A stretch of DNA of 64,000 bases from NCBI RefSeq assembly GCF_023101765.2, contig NC_064213.1:7626001-7690000 (forward strand). Reading direction: 5' to 3'. Positions within the stretch are counted from its first letter, which is position 1, and every line of letters starts with the position of its first letter. Both the position numbers and the translations under genes were made by a program. Positions 49,069 to 61,700 of the stretch are shown piece by piece. The notes below the pieces were generated by a model. The model ran no database searches and was not told the origin of the DNA. It saw nothing but the letters and a program-made list of their open reading frames with translations. The DNA comes from Spodoptera frugiperda (Eukaryota; Arthropoda; Insecta; Lepidoptera; Noctuidae).

Positions 49069-49228
49069 TTTTTTTTTTTTTTGAGGGGGGAAAATCATCC
49101 AATGACTTCTTTCGCCAGGGTGAGGCAAGAGGGAGTGTCAGACTCTTACTGACTGAAAATCACCCCGTTCTTACTGCTTGTCGAGCCGGAACCCCGGTAA
49201 ACTCGCTAGGTAGTCCGCAGCTCCGGAT
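49069..49228 (-). mobile_element. LINE 3' tail fragment
   Basis: T-run, then complement core AGTGTCAGACTCTTACTGAC and GAGCCGGAACCCCGG through AGTCCGCAGCTCCGG. Second copy within 60 bases of the previous one. Confidence 0.85.
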
Positions 49229-49914
49229 TAACCAAGAGTGGATTGTGATTATGATGACCACACATTTCGGTTTCTTCCAACATTCTTGGTCTTTAAATTA
49301 CCTCATGAAAGTGATTCTCGCACGACTATACTATCATTCACTTCACAGCATAGCGTGAACGCAATAGGCGTGCCGGGGCAAAGCAGCTACCCATCACCTG
49401 TCATTGTACAGACTAGGCTAGCATATCAAGCTATCCTAATGTCAAACTTCTTCAAAATGAAACCTTATCACATTGCAATAAAGTTTGAATTACTGAAGTA
49501 AAGAAAGTCAGTTTGGGGTGCAACTGTTAAACGGGCATCGTTAATCAAAAGCTTTGACATGCCCAACTAGGTGAGTAGTTCCTGATGTGGACGAAATTAG
49601 GCGCGGCTGAAATATGAGCGACGCGGGATTATTTAAATACTTGTTAATGATGTAAGGGTTAAATGACAAATCGTGTGGCGAGTGAATAATTTTGGTTATT
49701 TACGGAAATATTTATAGGTACTGGCCGCATTAGTATTTCGTTGGTTGCGGTTGCAACTCCGAATACGAAATTACGAAAAACAGGAAACAAAATGTATGGG
49801 TATAGGGAAAAGAGATAGTACTTCATACATATATAACCTCACGCCTGTTATAATTACATATACGGGAGGTATTCCGAGGGAGGGACCCCCATTTTCTCCC
49901 CATTTTTGAATTCG

Positions 49915-50010
49915 TAACCCCAAAAGGCCAGCAACGCACTTGTAACGCCACTGGTGTTTCGGGTGTCCATGGGAAACGGCGATTGCTTACTATCATGTGA
50001 TCCGTCGGGT
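49915..50010 (+). mobile_element. Other LINE/SINE 3' repeat fragment
   Basis: Carries AAAGGCCAGCAACGCACTTG and GGTGTCCATGGGAAACGG, the same family as 22416-22558. It lies just downstream (minus sense) of CINP exon 3. Confidence 0.55.
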
Positions 50011-50061
50011 CATTTACTAGTTTATACCATAAAAAATATTTTTGGTAGTTCGACAAACATA

Positions 50062-53000
50062 CTAAAAGTCATACAAACCTGTAACAATCTGTTTCAGCCT
50101 AAACTCTTTCTCTAGTGATTCAAATATCTTCATAACTGTTTGTGATATTTTGGTGACTGGCCAGCTGTTGATGACTGGCTCCTCACTTGGTTGCAACTTC
50201 GCTAAGGCTTGTAGTTGATTGTTTAGAATTTTTACACCTGTAATAAAATTGCAGTTTTTAACTTAGAACTTTTAAGCAGTACAGGGGACCTAGAAAAAAC
50301 CCAAGCGTTTTCTGCACAATCGTTTCCATTTCACGCTAAGGACTTTGCGTTAGCCTGTCGAAAATGGTAGACAAGTTACAAATGGAACCCGAAACGCTCA
50401 TACCGCAGCGTTAACCGAAACACTCTATAATTAGGCTATGGAATAGCGTATAGTAAATGTCACAGTGACATTATTTGCGTTTAAGTGTCGCTGTCAATGT
50501 CAAACGCAACATACGCGGGATAACAAAAGTATTCAAGTGTTGTGTGTTGAACTGTTGGAAGTGATTGAAGAGTAAATTATTACAAAGAAAGTAAGTAAAC
50601 ATGTTTAAATAACAATTCAAGTAAATGTAAGAACTATAATCTGTAAAGTTACTAACTAACTTTATAAAAATTGAATATAAAAATGTAATATTAATAGAAA
50701 AATAATAGTTTTATTGCGATGAGTATTCAATAACATTTTTTTTTTTTATTTTAGATGGAATCTAGACTTCTTGCGAATCCCGAGCAATTGAGTTTACTAA
50801 TAGAATTTATGGAAAGGCAAGTTTTTTCCGATATTTTTTCATCTAAGTATTCCACATTTTTATTCCCATTTTAACTAGTATTGGACCTACTTGAGATTAT
50901 GGAATGCGTAATGTAAACAACCTCACAATGGTGCACTTATATGATTGTGGGTCTTACATTTGTTATTCCAATAAAGTTCAACTTGATTCTAAACCTTAAC
51001 ACTTGTTTATTAAGTATGATATTAGAATGTAGTAGCAAACTTTATGTTTACTGGCTCTAATTCTTACAGGACCTTAATCTTATGAATTCTATTTTTAGCC
51101 ATGGTGATCTTTCAAGGCCTCAAATGGGACTTCAAAGAAAGGAGCAGAGCGAAGGTTTGTGGCAGGAATTAGCAGAAATTTTAAACGCAGTGGGTGGTGG
51201 TATTAACCAAACAGCTGACAAATGGAAATGGGTAATAAGCTATTAATTATTAAAAGAAGTATGTATAGCTGTTGCATATGCAGAGCATTTATTTCAAAGT
51301 ATTATTTTACATTTTTTCCTACAGGTATGGTCTGACTGGAAGACCAAAACAATAAAGAAGGCCTCCGTTATAAATCGGGACATCCATGGTACTGGTGGTG
51401 GGCCCAGTATGGGAAAACCATTGAGTCAACTTGAGGAAAGGGTGTTACAAATAATTGGGGACAGCTCAATTACTGGTAATCAAGCTATACAAGAAGCAGG
51501 CTTTCAAGTAAGTGAACCCTTCATATATTGCTTTTTTTTGTAAAAACTTATTTTCAGATTTCATAAAACTTCATGCATAGTTTTGATCAATAACAGGTGT
51601 TATTCCTTTTTGTACTTAGGAACAACCTCAAGTAAGACATGCAGCTGATACAGCAGACACGGTACCATCACTAGTGGATGAGACAGAGTTCACAATAATA
51701 GAATTAGGTCCAGAAAGTACACCCACATCAGTGCCCGTGCCAGATATTACTGCTCCACCTGATCGTCCTGACAGTCCTGTGCCAGGCCCTTCAAATTGTA
51801 GAACTGTACAAAGAGGTAATAATTACAAAACTAGTATTCTAAAGGTATTAGGATTCCTAGAAATGAATTATTCAAATGATTATTGATACTAGTTTAGCAA
51901 CACTAACAAATAAAATTTAAATAAATTCACTCCCAATATCTTTTTTCAATTTCTTCCACCATTGTTTTAAGCATGGTAGATTTTTTATTATTAATTCAAT
52001 ACACTACAAAATACAGAGTAATAAAAATAACTTTTATCTGTGTTCACAGAAAGGTCGCCTGTATCGCCCGGAGCTTCTAATCCGCGTCATCACCGTCTCA
52101 GACAGCGAAGACTCCGCCAAACACCGTTCGACCGAGCCACTAGCGAGTTTGTGGCAGTAGAGAAGAACCGGTTGCGTTTGGAAGAGCAGAGGGCAACTCG
52201 TCAACACAATTTGGACATGGAGCGATTAAAAATAGAAGCACAACGGGTGCAAGTGGAGGCAGATCGAGTCCGGGTCGAAGAAGCCCGCATGGGCATAGAG
52301 GCAGACCTACGAGCCTCAAATCACACACTAAGTTCTCAAATCACAACTCTAATTTCACTATTGGAGACTCGTGATTTGAGACCAAATTAGTGTGTATTGT
52401 TTTTATATTTCTTATTTTATGTTCTAGAATTAGGTTTTAATCACAAATTAATATGAATGTGTACCATATAATTATATATTTCTTTTTGTTTTTGTATAGA
52501 CTTTTACGTGCATAGTGTAAGAACAATAATATAATAAAATATATTGTAAAGAATATAAAACCTTTTTAATTTTGCTAAGTTAGATTTTACAAAATTACAC
52601 ACTAACAAAGACTGGATACATTAAAGTCTGGACAAAAGATTACTCACTAGCAGCACCAACACTATCAGATGGTTGGTATCTATCACTCCTTCAGGGGATT
52701 TCATTAATAATAATATGAAGAGGCATATTTGATTTTATTTGCATTGACTAGGCTCCAAGATTACTGGACGATGATTGGACACCACAAATCTACTTTTGCT
52801 TCAAACCGGAGACCCAGCAACCTGCTAGGCCTCCCGCAGTTCCATTGTGCCTCAATACTCTGTCACAGCTTTTTCTCAGCAAAGTTATAGAATAAAAACA
52901 TAAGGTCTATTTACCATCAACAACATTCTTCAAGCCGTCCAAGGCGTCTAGGAGCCCTTCCATCAACTGTTTCAGTTGGCTCGGATAATAATCATCGTCG

Positions 53001-53288
53001 CACTCGTGCAACTTCAGCGCAGAAATAGCTCTACATAACCTAACTCCCTTGTCCCGAATTTTCATCCAGTCATTTAATAATCCATGCAGTTTAGAGACGT
53101 GAGAATGTACCGTCTTTGACACCCCCTGGTGGTCCTTATTAGGGGTCGTAATCTCTGAAAAAGACAAAATACTGTATAATTTTTTATGTAGGCGGTATTT
53201 ACAAGGATTACACAAGCAAATTAAATAAATCTGTACCTCTAGGTATGAAGTTGTAATTGGAGTCTGTTTTAGTTGGTGTTTTCGACAT
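50062..53288 (-). CDS. CINP: CDK2-interacting protein homologue, 3' end uncertain
   Basis: Exons 53288-53237, 53154-52915 and 50237-50079 join in consistent phases (all G|, GT-AG introns) to give 150 residues. CINP binds CDK2 and ORC/MCM or ATR-linked factors in DNA replication and checkpoint control in the nucleus (known for human). Seen here: a helical central region with a paired-helix pattern (HVSKLHGLLNDWMKIRDKGV), the NSWPVTKI block (residues 121-128) matching the family's TWPT motif, and EKEFRLKQIV matching the RKEL.LKRTV helix. The family's last part (the YLSMWL.QPY region) is missing. Either exon 3 splices at ACAG|GTTTGT to an exon I could not find, or translation reads on to TAG at 50062 (155 residues). 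The start is the first ATG in the frame of exon 1. The 2.7-kb second intron contains the Myb/SANT gene on the other strand. Confidence 0.8.
50755..52390 (+). CDS. Myb/SANT-like DNA-binding protein with C-terminal coiled coil
   Basis: Five coding exons (50755-50816, 51099-51231, 51325-51507, 51620-51815, 52050-52390) give 304 residues in consistent phases. Residues about 8-90 form a trihelical Myb/SANT-like domain of the type in Drosophila zeste and many transposon-derived regulators, with spaced tryptophans (W42, W63, W65, W67, W70). A proline/serine-rich acidic linker follows (about 130-200). Then comes an Arg/Glu-rich coiled coil (about 225-280: KNRLRLEEQR...QRVQVEADRVRVEEAR) and a short tail. 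The first intron appears to use a GC donor (AG|GCAAGT), the only choice that keeps frame. A likely 5'UTR exon ends at AAAGAAA|GTAAGT near 50590, and AATAAA stands at 52533. It probably binds DNA as an oligomer; targets are unknown. It lies wholly inside a CINP intron. Confidence 0.8.
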
Positions 53289-53865
53289 GTTGTTATCATT
53301 ATTAATCAAGATAACAGATGTTATTTTATTTTGTTTTGGTCCAACTAAAACATAAACATAACCTAAAAAAATGTGATTTGTATTTTTTTTATTGACTGGG
53401 CTATGGATCTTTTGGGTCTTTCAAAAAATTATATAAAATTGTTAAAATTAAACTATGCATTTAATTTTGGCGAGTTTTGCCCACATTTATTTTATTTTCT
53501 TTTTCATATAAAAGTAAATAATCCAAGATTTTTGTTGATGACCATAGATTGCATAGACAAATAATTAACACAAACAATGTCATTGTCACCAAGCCGACCA
53601 GCCAGATTGTCAATTGTCATCAGTGTCAAAAAACTCTACTGGCAAAACGCTTTGCGAGTTTGTTATTTATTTTCAGTGAAATTAAAATAGCTTTGTAAGT
53701 TATTTTAAGTACTTTACATATAAAATTATTAACCTTTCTCTACTATAATTTCAACATTTTATGTGTCGTTTATGTATAAACTGTACCTACATAATTCTGT
53801 GTTATAACTTTTTAGTTTCGTCGGCACAATAAACATTGGTTCTGTAAAGGAGTGAATATTAGACC
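53289..53865. promoter_or_regulatory. Bidirectional promoter interval CINP / RPB4
   Basis: 577 bases separate the two divergent start codons. On the plus side a leader exon probably ends at GCTTT|GTAAGT (near 53694), with its acceptor TTTTTAG at about 53815, placing the RPB4 start of transcription near 53600-53670. No TATA box is evident for either gene. A shared promoter is inference from spacing. Confidence 0.5.
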
Positions 53866-54717
53866 ATGGCTGGACCTATACAAGACGTTGTAGAGGAAGA
53901 TGCAGCGGACTTACAGTTTCCCAAAGGTATAAAGACATTTCCCGACGGCCGCAAGTGCCTCTCTACCAATAAGTTAACCTAGTGTAAAATCCAGAAGTTC
54001 TTATGAAATGTGAAAGAATAACCGTGTGTGTTTCATTACAGAGTTTGAAAATGCAGAAACCTTGTTAATATCAGAAGTTGACATGTTGTTGGAACATAGG
54101 AAAGCCCAGAATGAGTCTGCGGAGGAGGAACAAGAATTCTCTGAAGTTTTTATGAAGACCCTCACATATACCAACATGTTTAAAAAGTTTAAGAATAAAG
54201 AAACTATAGCTGCAGTCAGAAAGTAAGCATTCACTTAAATTGTTGATCTTACCTTGCCTAATCCTTTATGAATTTATATTCTTCACACACTTATTGTGCT
54301 GTTAATGTGGTATTTTATTGGTAGTCCCTTTCTTTCAAGTTAATTTCTTTAATGTTGACTTTTACCATATTACTATTGTATAACTTAATTCTGTTGTCTG
54401 CTGGAATGCAAATCTAAACAAGTCATAGAATTTGTCTTGTCAAATTAATCGTGAACGAAGCTCCACCAAGTGAACCAAGCTCTAACTATATAATCTATAA
54501 ACTAAATATTTGTTTGTTCTAATAAAATATTATCTGTTCCAGCCTTCTTCAATCAAAGAAACTGCATAAGTTTGAAGTAGCAAGCTTAGCTAATCTGTGC
54601 CCGGAGACACCAGAGGAGGCCAAGGCTCTAATACCATCACTAGAAGGAAGATTTGAAGATGAAGAACTAAGGATACTGCTAGACGATATACAAACTAAGA
54701 GAAGTTTACAATACTAG
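53866..54717 (+). CDS. Rpb4: RNA polymerase II subunit RPB4
   Basis: Exons 53866-53926, 54042-54222 and 54543-54717 give 138 residues, about the usual length (human POLR2D is 142). RPB4 pairs with RPB7 to form the stalk of RNA polymerase II, acting in initiation and in mRNA export and decay. Seen: a short acidic N-terminus (MAGPIQDVVEEDAADLQFPK), the first helix EFENAETLLISEVDMLL, and the very conserved LCPETPEEAKALIPSLEGR (residues 99-117) of the HRDC-like domain, ending ILLDDIQTKRSLQY. Phases are consistent (G|AG and AA|C). An upstream noncoding leader exon is likely. The gene is head to head with CINP and converges on FAM117. No irregularities. Confidence 0.97.
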
Positions 54718-54869
54718 AAAATAATTTTATTATTTCCATTTTAAGTTTTAATGTACTAAGACTGAATTTTAATACATTTTGGATTCAGTAATCTTGATTT
54801 TTATTTATTCCCAAAATAGCTTTTTTGATATTTGATTTTCCCGTTGTATATTGATAGGCTATATTTTAA

Positions 54870-55172
54870 CTCCACTCACATCAACAACCTTTGGTGACCA
54901 GAGGCCTCTTCTCGCACAGAGGTGTGAGCATTAATCACCATGCTTACACAATGCGGGTTGGTGATATAAACATATAATTAGAAACTATATGCCCAGGTTT
55001 CTTCACAATGTTTTCCTTCACTGTTTGTCAGTGATGTCCAAAATATAATCTTAGTAACTATGTTTAACTCGGAAAAACTCACATTCGTATTTGCTGTTGG
55101 TAGGTTTTGAACCCGCATTCTCATGCATGAGACGCGGGAATCTAAAACCTCCGGCCCACCAAGGCCAAACTT
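54870..55172 (-). mobile_element. tRNA-derived SINE, second family
   Basis: On the minus strand, starting near 55172, a tRNA-like head has a perfect B-box GGTTCAAAACC (55113-55103). The body follows (TTTTGGACATCACTGACA, GTGAAGGAAAACATTGTGAA) and ends near 54870. This matches a common moth SINE layout. Open frames crossing it are not genes. Confidence 0.7.
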
Positions 55173-58100
55173 CACTTACATGTGGCAAATCAGTATTGAT
55201 TAGGGTTCATTAATGCAGAATCAGAGTCAACTATTTGGTAATTAACTGTCCTTTATGAAAACAACACCATATTGCTGATTGTAAACAGTCATCAAATTGT
55301 ATAAAAATAAAAAACTTTGGTTTTAAATCAGTCTGTATATTGGATATGTCTGCAATACAGCAAGATACATTACAGTGAAAACAGATAAAAGTGATAAAAT
55401 ATTGGAAACAAAAATAGTAATTAGAATTTCTTCTCTGAAACAAAACTATAATAAAACCATTCTTATTATTACTTAAATGTAGATACTATTAATATTGATG
55501 TTAATTAATGCCTCTAACTAAACAAGCCCTTTGTTGAACATTATTTGTAAAAAAACTAAAGAAATTTTTATCAATAAACCTCAACAATTTTAGATAACTT
55601 AAAACTCAACAATCCTTCGATAATTTTTCTTAATTTCTAATTTTGTTGCCTAAACATTATTTTTAACAAAATGCCGAACAAAAGGCTTGCTTGAATTATA
55701 AACTTATCTCAATGGGCACTTTTGGTTTAGTTTAAATGTTAGTATTTAATTCTAATATTGTATTAATAAAAATTACAAACTTATCATTCATCTAAAAGCA
55801 AACTTTAAAATAATATTAACCATCTATAAAAGAACTATCAAATCTAAGGTCCTAGCCAAGTTACTTTTATGGTACAACTCACCCTTCTCCTACCCTGAAC
55901 ATATAAAAATATTTTATGTACTTTAAAAAACATTTCCAGTCCTTAAATAAAGATGTCCTTTGGAATACTGTGCTTGTACCAGCAGTCTAACTTATAATGG
56001 TGGCAATGCAAACATCTTTATTTACGAACCTCAGTCCACATCCCAGTGGTTACATTAAATTAAACAGTAAGGGGACCATTTTATAGCACACATTTATTAA
56101 CAGCTAATAATTTTTCGGGTCCTTTACTAAAACTTACTAAACCTTAAATTAGGTAACGACATTGGGAGAGGCTTATATAAATCCTAAATTACAACCTGGA
56201 CCTGTGACATAAGTCTATTATTAGTAAAGCATAATATTGTTTTGGGTTCCAAGTGTGGGGAGTCTAGAAGCGACATGGAAGCTGTTAGGAAGCAACGCGA
56301 ACATAATCATTAAGCTTACTTTAGAGAAAGTGTTTTCACAACAACGATCAAGCAACTCAAACTGTGGATCAATGAAGGCTTCAAGACATTTATAACAAAT
56401 TAAATGTACATACATATACTCCTCAAAATTTATATTGTAAATTGTTTGCTTGTATATTTACTCGATTTACAGCTATATTGCACTTACTTCAGAAACATTT
56501 TACACAGAAATCCGGATTTTAAATATTGGCTCGGCTCTTCTTCCATGTTTAATGTTTTTGCACAATATGTTTATTGTTTAATCACTATTTAAAATGTCAA
56601 ATCATTAACGACTGTAGTGGCATTTTATACAACATATATATTCTTATGCATACACACAATCGTCATGTAGGTTAAAATGAATGATGATAATACTTTTTGT
56701 ACATTTCCAAAACGTTTTTCTTCATAGCGTCAGATACTGGTTTTGTTTGTCACATTCGCAGTCAATTCGAAAATGCTATCTGCCGTCAAGTTACACAATA
56801 TAATCGCATCCCAAACACCCTGCTCCTTTGTCACAAGTCGGTCAGCCTGTACACACTTATAGTCACTACGCAGCACCTTCGATAATTCTTCACAACTTAT
56901 GGATACTGTCCATTTTGTGCAACATGTTCAGACATGGTTACAACAGCACTAGTACTTAGCAGTATCGAAAGTTGTCAAGCCACGATCAACATTCAGATTC
57001 GACCGTCTCTTACATTATCACATTTGTTTATTGAATAACCAATATAATCAATAGGTACTAATTTACATCAGCAACTTGAAATATTATAATCACCACGTTA
57101 CATCTTCAAATTCGGCGTATATCATAAGTTGTGGCTCTTAATAAAAATTTTGTTTGAGCAATGATAAGATTAAAATACTATATATTCCCAAAGGTGAGCC
57201 ATCCAAAATATATATTTGCCGTCGAATATTAAAAAAGGTTTAAAAAATAATTGCGTATGTCCAAAAGCAGATCTAACTATGTTTATGTGTAAGTTGTCAA
57301 CATACTACATTATCAGTCTCGATGATAAAAATGCATTTTGGCCAAAATGAGAAATCCAACAAGTGCGGTCCAAACTTCCCTAAACGAATGTTACGCGAAC
57401 GAATGCCTCATGTACCTGATACAGATACTGACGAAACATATCAAACATCGAATTTGTGAAACAAATCAACTACTACTGAGTTACGAACTTATTCATTGAA
57501 GAGTAAAGAAACAAATAAGCATGTCCATAATAGGCACTTTATAGTACACTACACTACATAACAAATAAAGTCAAGTTACCTGTATCAAAGTATGAGTAAA
57601 GTTTAAAAATTCAGTCTATTTTCTTACTTACATTTTCTTTTATCAAATCCCACAAGTTAAAGCTCTTTTGCATTAGAAAATCGTTCTAGCAACCGATATA
57701 TCCATAACCACAAATAAGATGATCTGGCCCTTTTAGAAATTTGGTCCGAAGTAATTTACCTTCAATCATTACATTAACAAAAACTTCATGTATTTTCAAA
57801 ATAAAAAATGACTTATCATACTATAACACTTTAAAATTCTATGCTTGCAACATGTAGTGTTATGTACATAATTTTAAAATAATACATAAAATGAGATCAA
57901 ATATATATCCAGTCATGTAAACAAATTAAGCTGGAGCAGTGAGTGCTAAAATATCTAAATAAAACATTTTAGAAAAATAGCTCCCTCATTACCTAATGCG
58001 ATCATTAAAATAATATCAGGGCAATCTTACTTATAAAACAATTTCTAGGTACTTGTGTTTATATGAAATATTTGCCATTAGTTTGGCTTCGTTAGTGAAT

Positions 58101-58729
58101 CTAATGCTGCGATTAAATTGCTTTGGTTGCTCTGTTTGTCAAAGTAGTAATTTGTGCAAAGTAATTGCAAGTCTAAAACGGATCAATACATTGGGACATT
58201 CTATTTCTTACTCTCACTCGAAATTTGATGGAAATTGACAAACATTCAATACTATGTGTATCAAAGGACATCTTAATTTCGTCACAATACATTTAAAGAA
58301 TGTTTATTATTGTCACAACAGATTAATTAAAAACGTGTTATTATGAATAGGTGATGAAACTTTGGATGCCACTAACACGTTTAACTTCTGTAATAAGTAA
58401 TTAACATTTAGCATTTATGCAGTGCTATGGGAAACTACGCTAGTTTGTTACTGTACAAATAAACCACTAGCTCGCAACAACGTACCGTCGTGTACAATAA
58501 TGTTTCATTTGTACGCCACAAAGTAGCTGCGTCGAACTAACGTGGAGTCGGGAACTGTGAGTTCCAACTTCAACAAACATAGGACGTTTAAAGAGAGGGT
58601 TAGTGAAACGCAAGTTAATGTTTGGTAGATAGGGACCCTCTAGTCCGTAGAGTGGGCACTAGCGCTGGTGCCAGTGGGGGGACGCCGCGCGCCGGCAGCC
58701 GGGGCGGCGTCCGCGCTCGTCGGTGTAAG
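55173..58729. other. AT-rich interval, possibly long 3'UTR of FAM117
   Basis: No coding exon supported on either strand. It extends 3' of the FAM117 stop (58730), so part is probably its untranslated tail. I could not fix a poly(A) signal. The only GC-rich part is 58640-58760, which is continuous with the last coding exon. Confidence 0.4.
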
Positions 58730-61700
58730 TCAGTGGGGGGCTGGCGGGGACGGGGGCGATGTCGGCTGCAGCGGCTGGAACGCAGACCCGAGAGATGGCC
58801 GCAGTGTGAAGCCTGGTACTGTCGGCTTCATTACGGACACCGAGTCCGACGATGTCCCTTCACCCGCTTTCAAGTTCACCTGTAATACAAGTACAATTCA
58901 ATTAACATTTACATCAATTTTAACAAATAAATTAATTTCTAATAACATGAATTCAGATTCCTTCGATTATAAATGTCAAATTACCTTTTCACAACCATCT
59001 GGAGGTTCGCGAGCTAAGAAGCGATTAATTTGCGGAGATGTTCCTAACTTAGAGCCATCGAGATCTGGAGACGAACACACACTGCCTCCTGGAATTGACA
59101 ATAGTTATATGAAACACAAATTACAACGGATTAGTACCAAAATGTGAAAATCAGAAATCATCATTCTGTTAAGCAAATTCAAGGAAATGAAAACTACTTT
59201 CAGTTTTATTCTGTCTACTGCTATTTTATGTATTTTCTACAGAACTGAAATGGTACCCGTAAAAGCAAATAAGCAAAGAATATTATAACAAAACCATGCT
59301 TGGAGACTATCAAACCATTCTGATGTTTTGTGCATCAACTATTATTTGCGAGGGGTTGTCTAAAAGCTATAGTTAGTAATAGACCTGTGGCCAACAGCTC
59401 TGCCGACCCACCACTGGAGAGAGACCCCCGCGACGGTGGATCTATGCCCACAACGTACACACAACATAAATATTATTCCTAACTGATGAACATCATGTGT
59501 ATAAACAAGAATATAATCTTTTTAATCCAATTGTCATTCTACTAAAAAATAGAGATAGAGACAGAAAAGTACAATAATAAAAGCTATAGATGTTTTAGTT
59601 TTAAAGAATCACATAAAAGTAGAATTTAGATTTTAAATTGATGAATTTGAGCGTAATGAATAGTATTATTGACAGAATATTACCTGAGGAGTGAGCAGTA
59701 TGACACAGGTCGTGTGGAGTCTGTGTGTTTACAGAACGCCTCAGAAGTTCTGCGAGAGGCGCGCGGTGACCTTCTGGAGTCACCTGTAATAAGTGTAAAC
59801 AAACATAAAAATACATACATAAATACACTACATTTTAATGTTTACATAAGTCACAATCTTGTCAATTGCTCAAACAGGTACAAACATAACATTTTAATTA
59901 ACTGTGGATGAAGGTAGAAGTAGTACTACAAAGTTAACTGGTTTACAAAGACCACCGCACACACAAATATGCAGCCACAAATACTCTTGTTGCTGAACCA
60001 AGTAATACTAAACAGAAGCATACAACTTCATGTATATTTCCAATTAGCAGATTTATGTGGACTATTTTTAGTTGGGATGAGGATGTTATTGTTCAAACAT
60101 TCTTGTGTTACACACTGGAATATTTCAAATGCATACATTTAATCACACCAGTTTGCAGACTACATTTTGTATTAACTGTAACAAAAAAGAAATTGCTGGA
60201 ATAAAATAAAACCTAGTAAACTTAATATTGGTATTTTACTTATTGTTTTTCCATCTACATAAACATATGAAAATGTCATGTTGTTATTTTATTGTACCTA
60301 TTAATTTATGTCTATTTTTGCATAACTACTTAAAATCAGACAAATGAATCCAATACATAATATTTTCTTCTAGATCTGGCAAAATTGATATTATATATAT
60401 TCATGAAATATCCTTCGAACACTGTTTAAAATAACTGAGTATTATGTCTGAATTGATGATTCAATGTACCTTGTCTCTTAGCCGATCTAAATGTGGAGTT
60501 TGAGTGCCACTGGCTGGTTGCAGCACAAGTCTTTCAATCTCTTGATTGAGGCCTTCAACAGATGATCGGGCTGCTCTCAATGGGACGCTGCTGCCTCCAA
60601 AACGGGACCCTAATAAATAAAGTATGTACTTATGTAGTTAAATAATAACTTGCTATTAATGACATCAATTTTTAACCAGATTAGACAGATGGCAAACAGT
60701 TTCTTTGTAGAGAAGGTTAATAATCTAGCTGTGGAGTCTTGTGGATTTTAGACAATAATAAGATGATTAATGGCATCTATAGTATTAGTTTGACTTTACA
60801 CTTACATAGAGCAGTGCTCATAGAATGGCTAGAGTAGTCTCCGGACGCAGAAGGTTTGTGTGGTCGCTGAAGGCGACTACGTAAGAAACGATCCAGCTTG
60901 TCATCGTCAGAACTGCGGGAGGAACGTCCTGATGCCCCACCGCCATCGTCAGTCTGATAAAAGAAGAAAAAGAGTTTGTTAAGTGTGTAATTTGAGTTGT
61001 TTCCAAAGTAAGATTTTTGTTAAAAAAAACAATACCCTTCCAACGTTTGGGTAATAAACAGTAACATTCAATCAATAATAAAAATAACTCAAGTTTAAAA
61101 ATAAAATTGAATGAACTTAGATAAAGACAGAGTAATTAAAACAAATTTATATGTAATGCACTATCATTTCCTGAACACTATGTGTAATAATTGAAAACAA
61201 TAACTTTGTAAAAATAAAAACAAGTTAGGTGTGTGAAACTACAGATAATATAAAAATAGATACGTACTTGTGTAGACTTATCAATTTGCAACTGGCTAGC
61301 ATGTTGATAGTAATCCCTGGACCATTGTCCTTTATGATACAGTGTGTCCAGTGATGCTGTACGTCTAATCACACTAGCACCAAATCTACTTTTGCCTGGA
61401 AAATAGACAACAAATACTTTATTAACAACCCCTTGGTCTACGGGTAAATGTGACACAATAGAAAACACATGATCTCTCTCATAAACCTGCACTCCAGCTT
61501 ATTACTGGTTAAATATCCTTACAGTAAGTACACCAACAAAATGACATTCCATTAAAACATATTGCCAAATAAAGAAAAATATAAGTTTATCTGTTAGACA
61601 GTACCCATAGCTTTGCTGACAGGGTAATAAGGTAACCTATATCATTTTTTAGCCCCCAAACTATCTCTAGACATAAAATATTCCTTTCAATGAACACCAA

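Noticed and set aside
49823..50056. Minus-strand frame next to CINP exon 3 as a possible last exon
   Set aside because: It translates a dispersed LINE/SINE repeat and has no CINP-like residues.
54001..54234. Minus-strand 77-codon frame
   Set aside because: Exact shadow of RPB4 exon 2.
58622..59147. Plus-strand frames of 87 and 159 codons
   Set aside because: Antisense to the last two coding exons of FAM117, whose splice sites and family motifs are on the minus strand.
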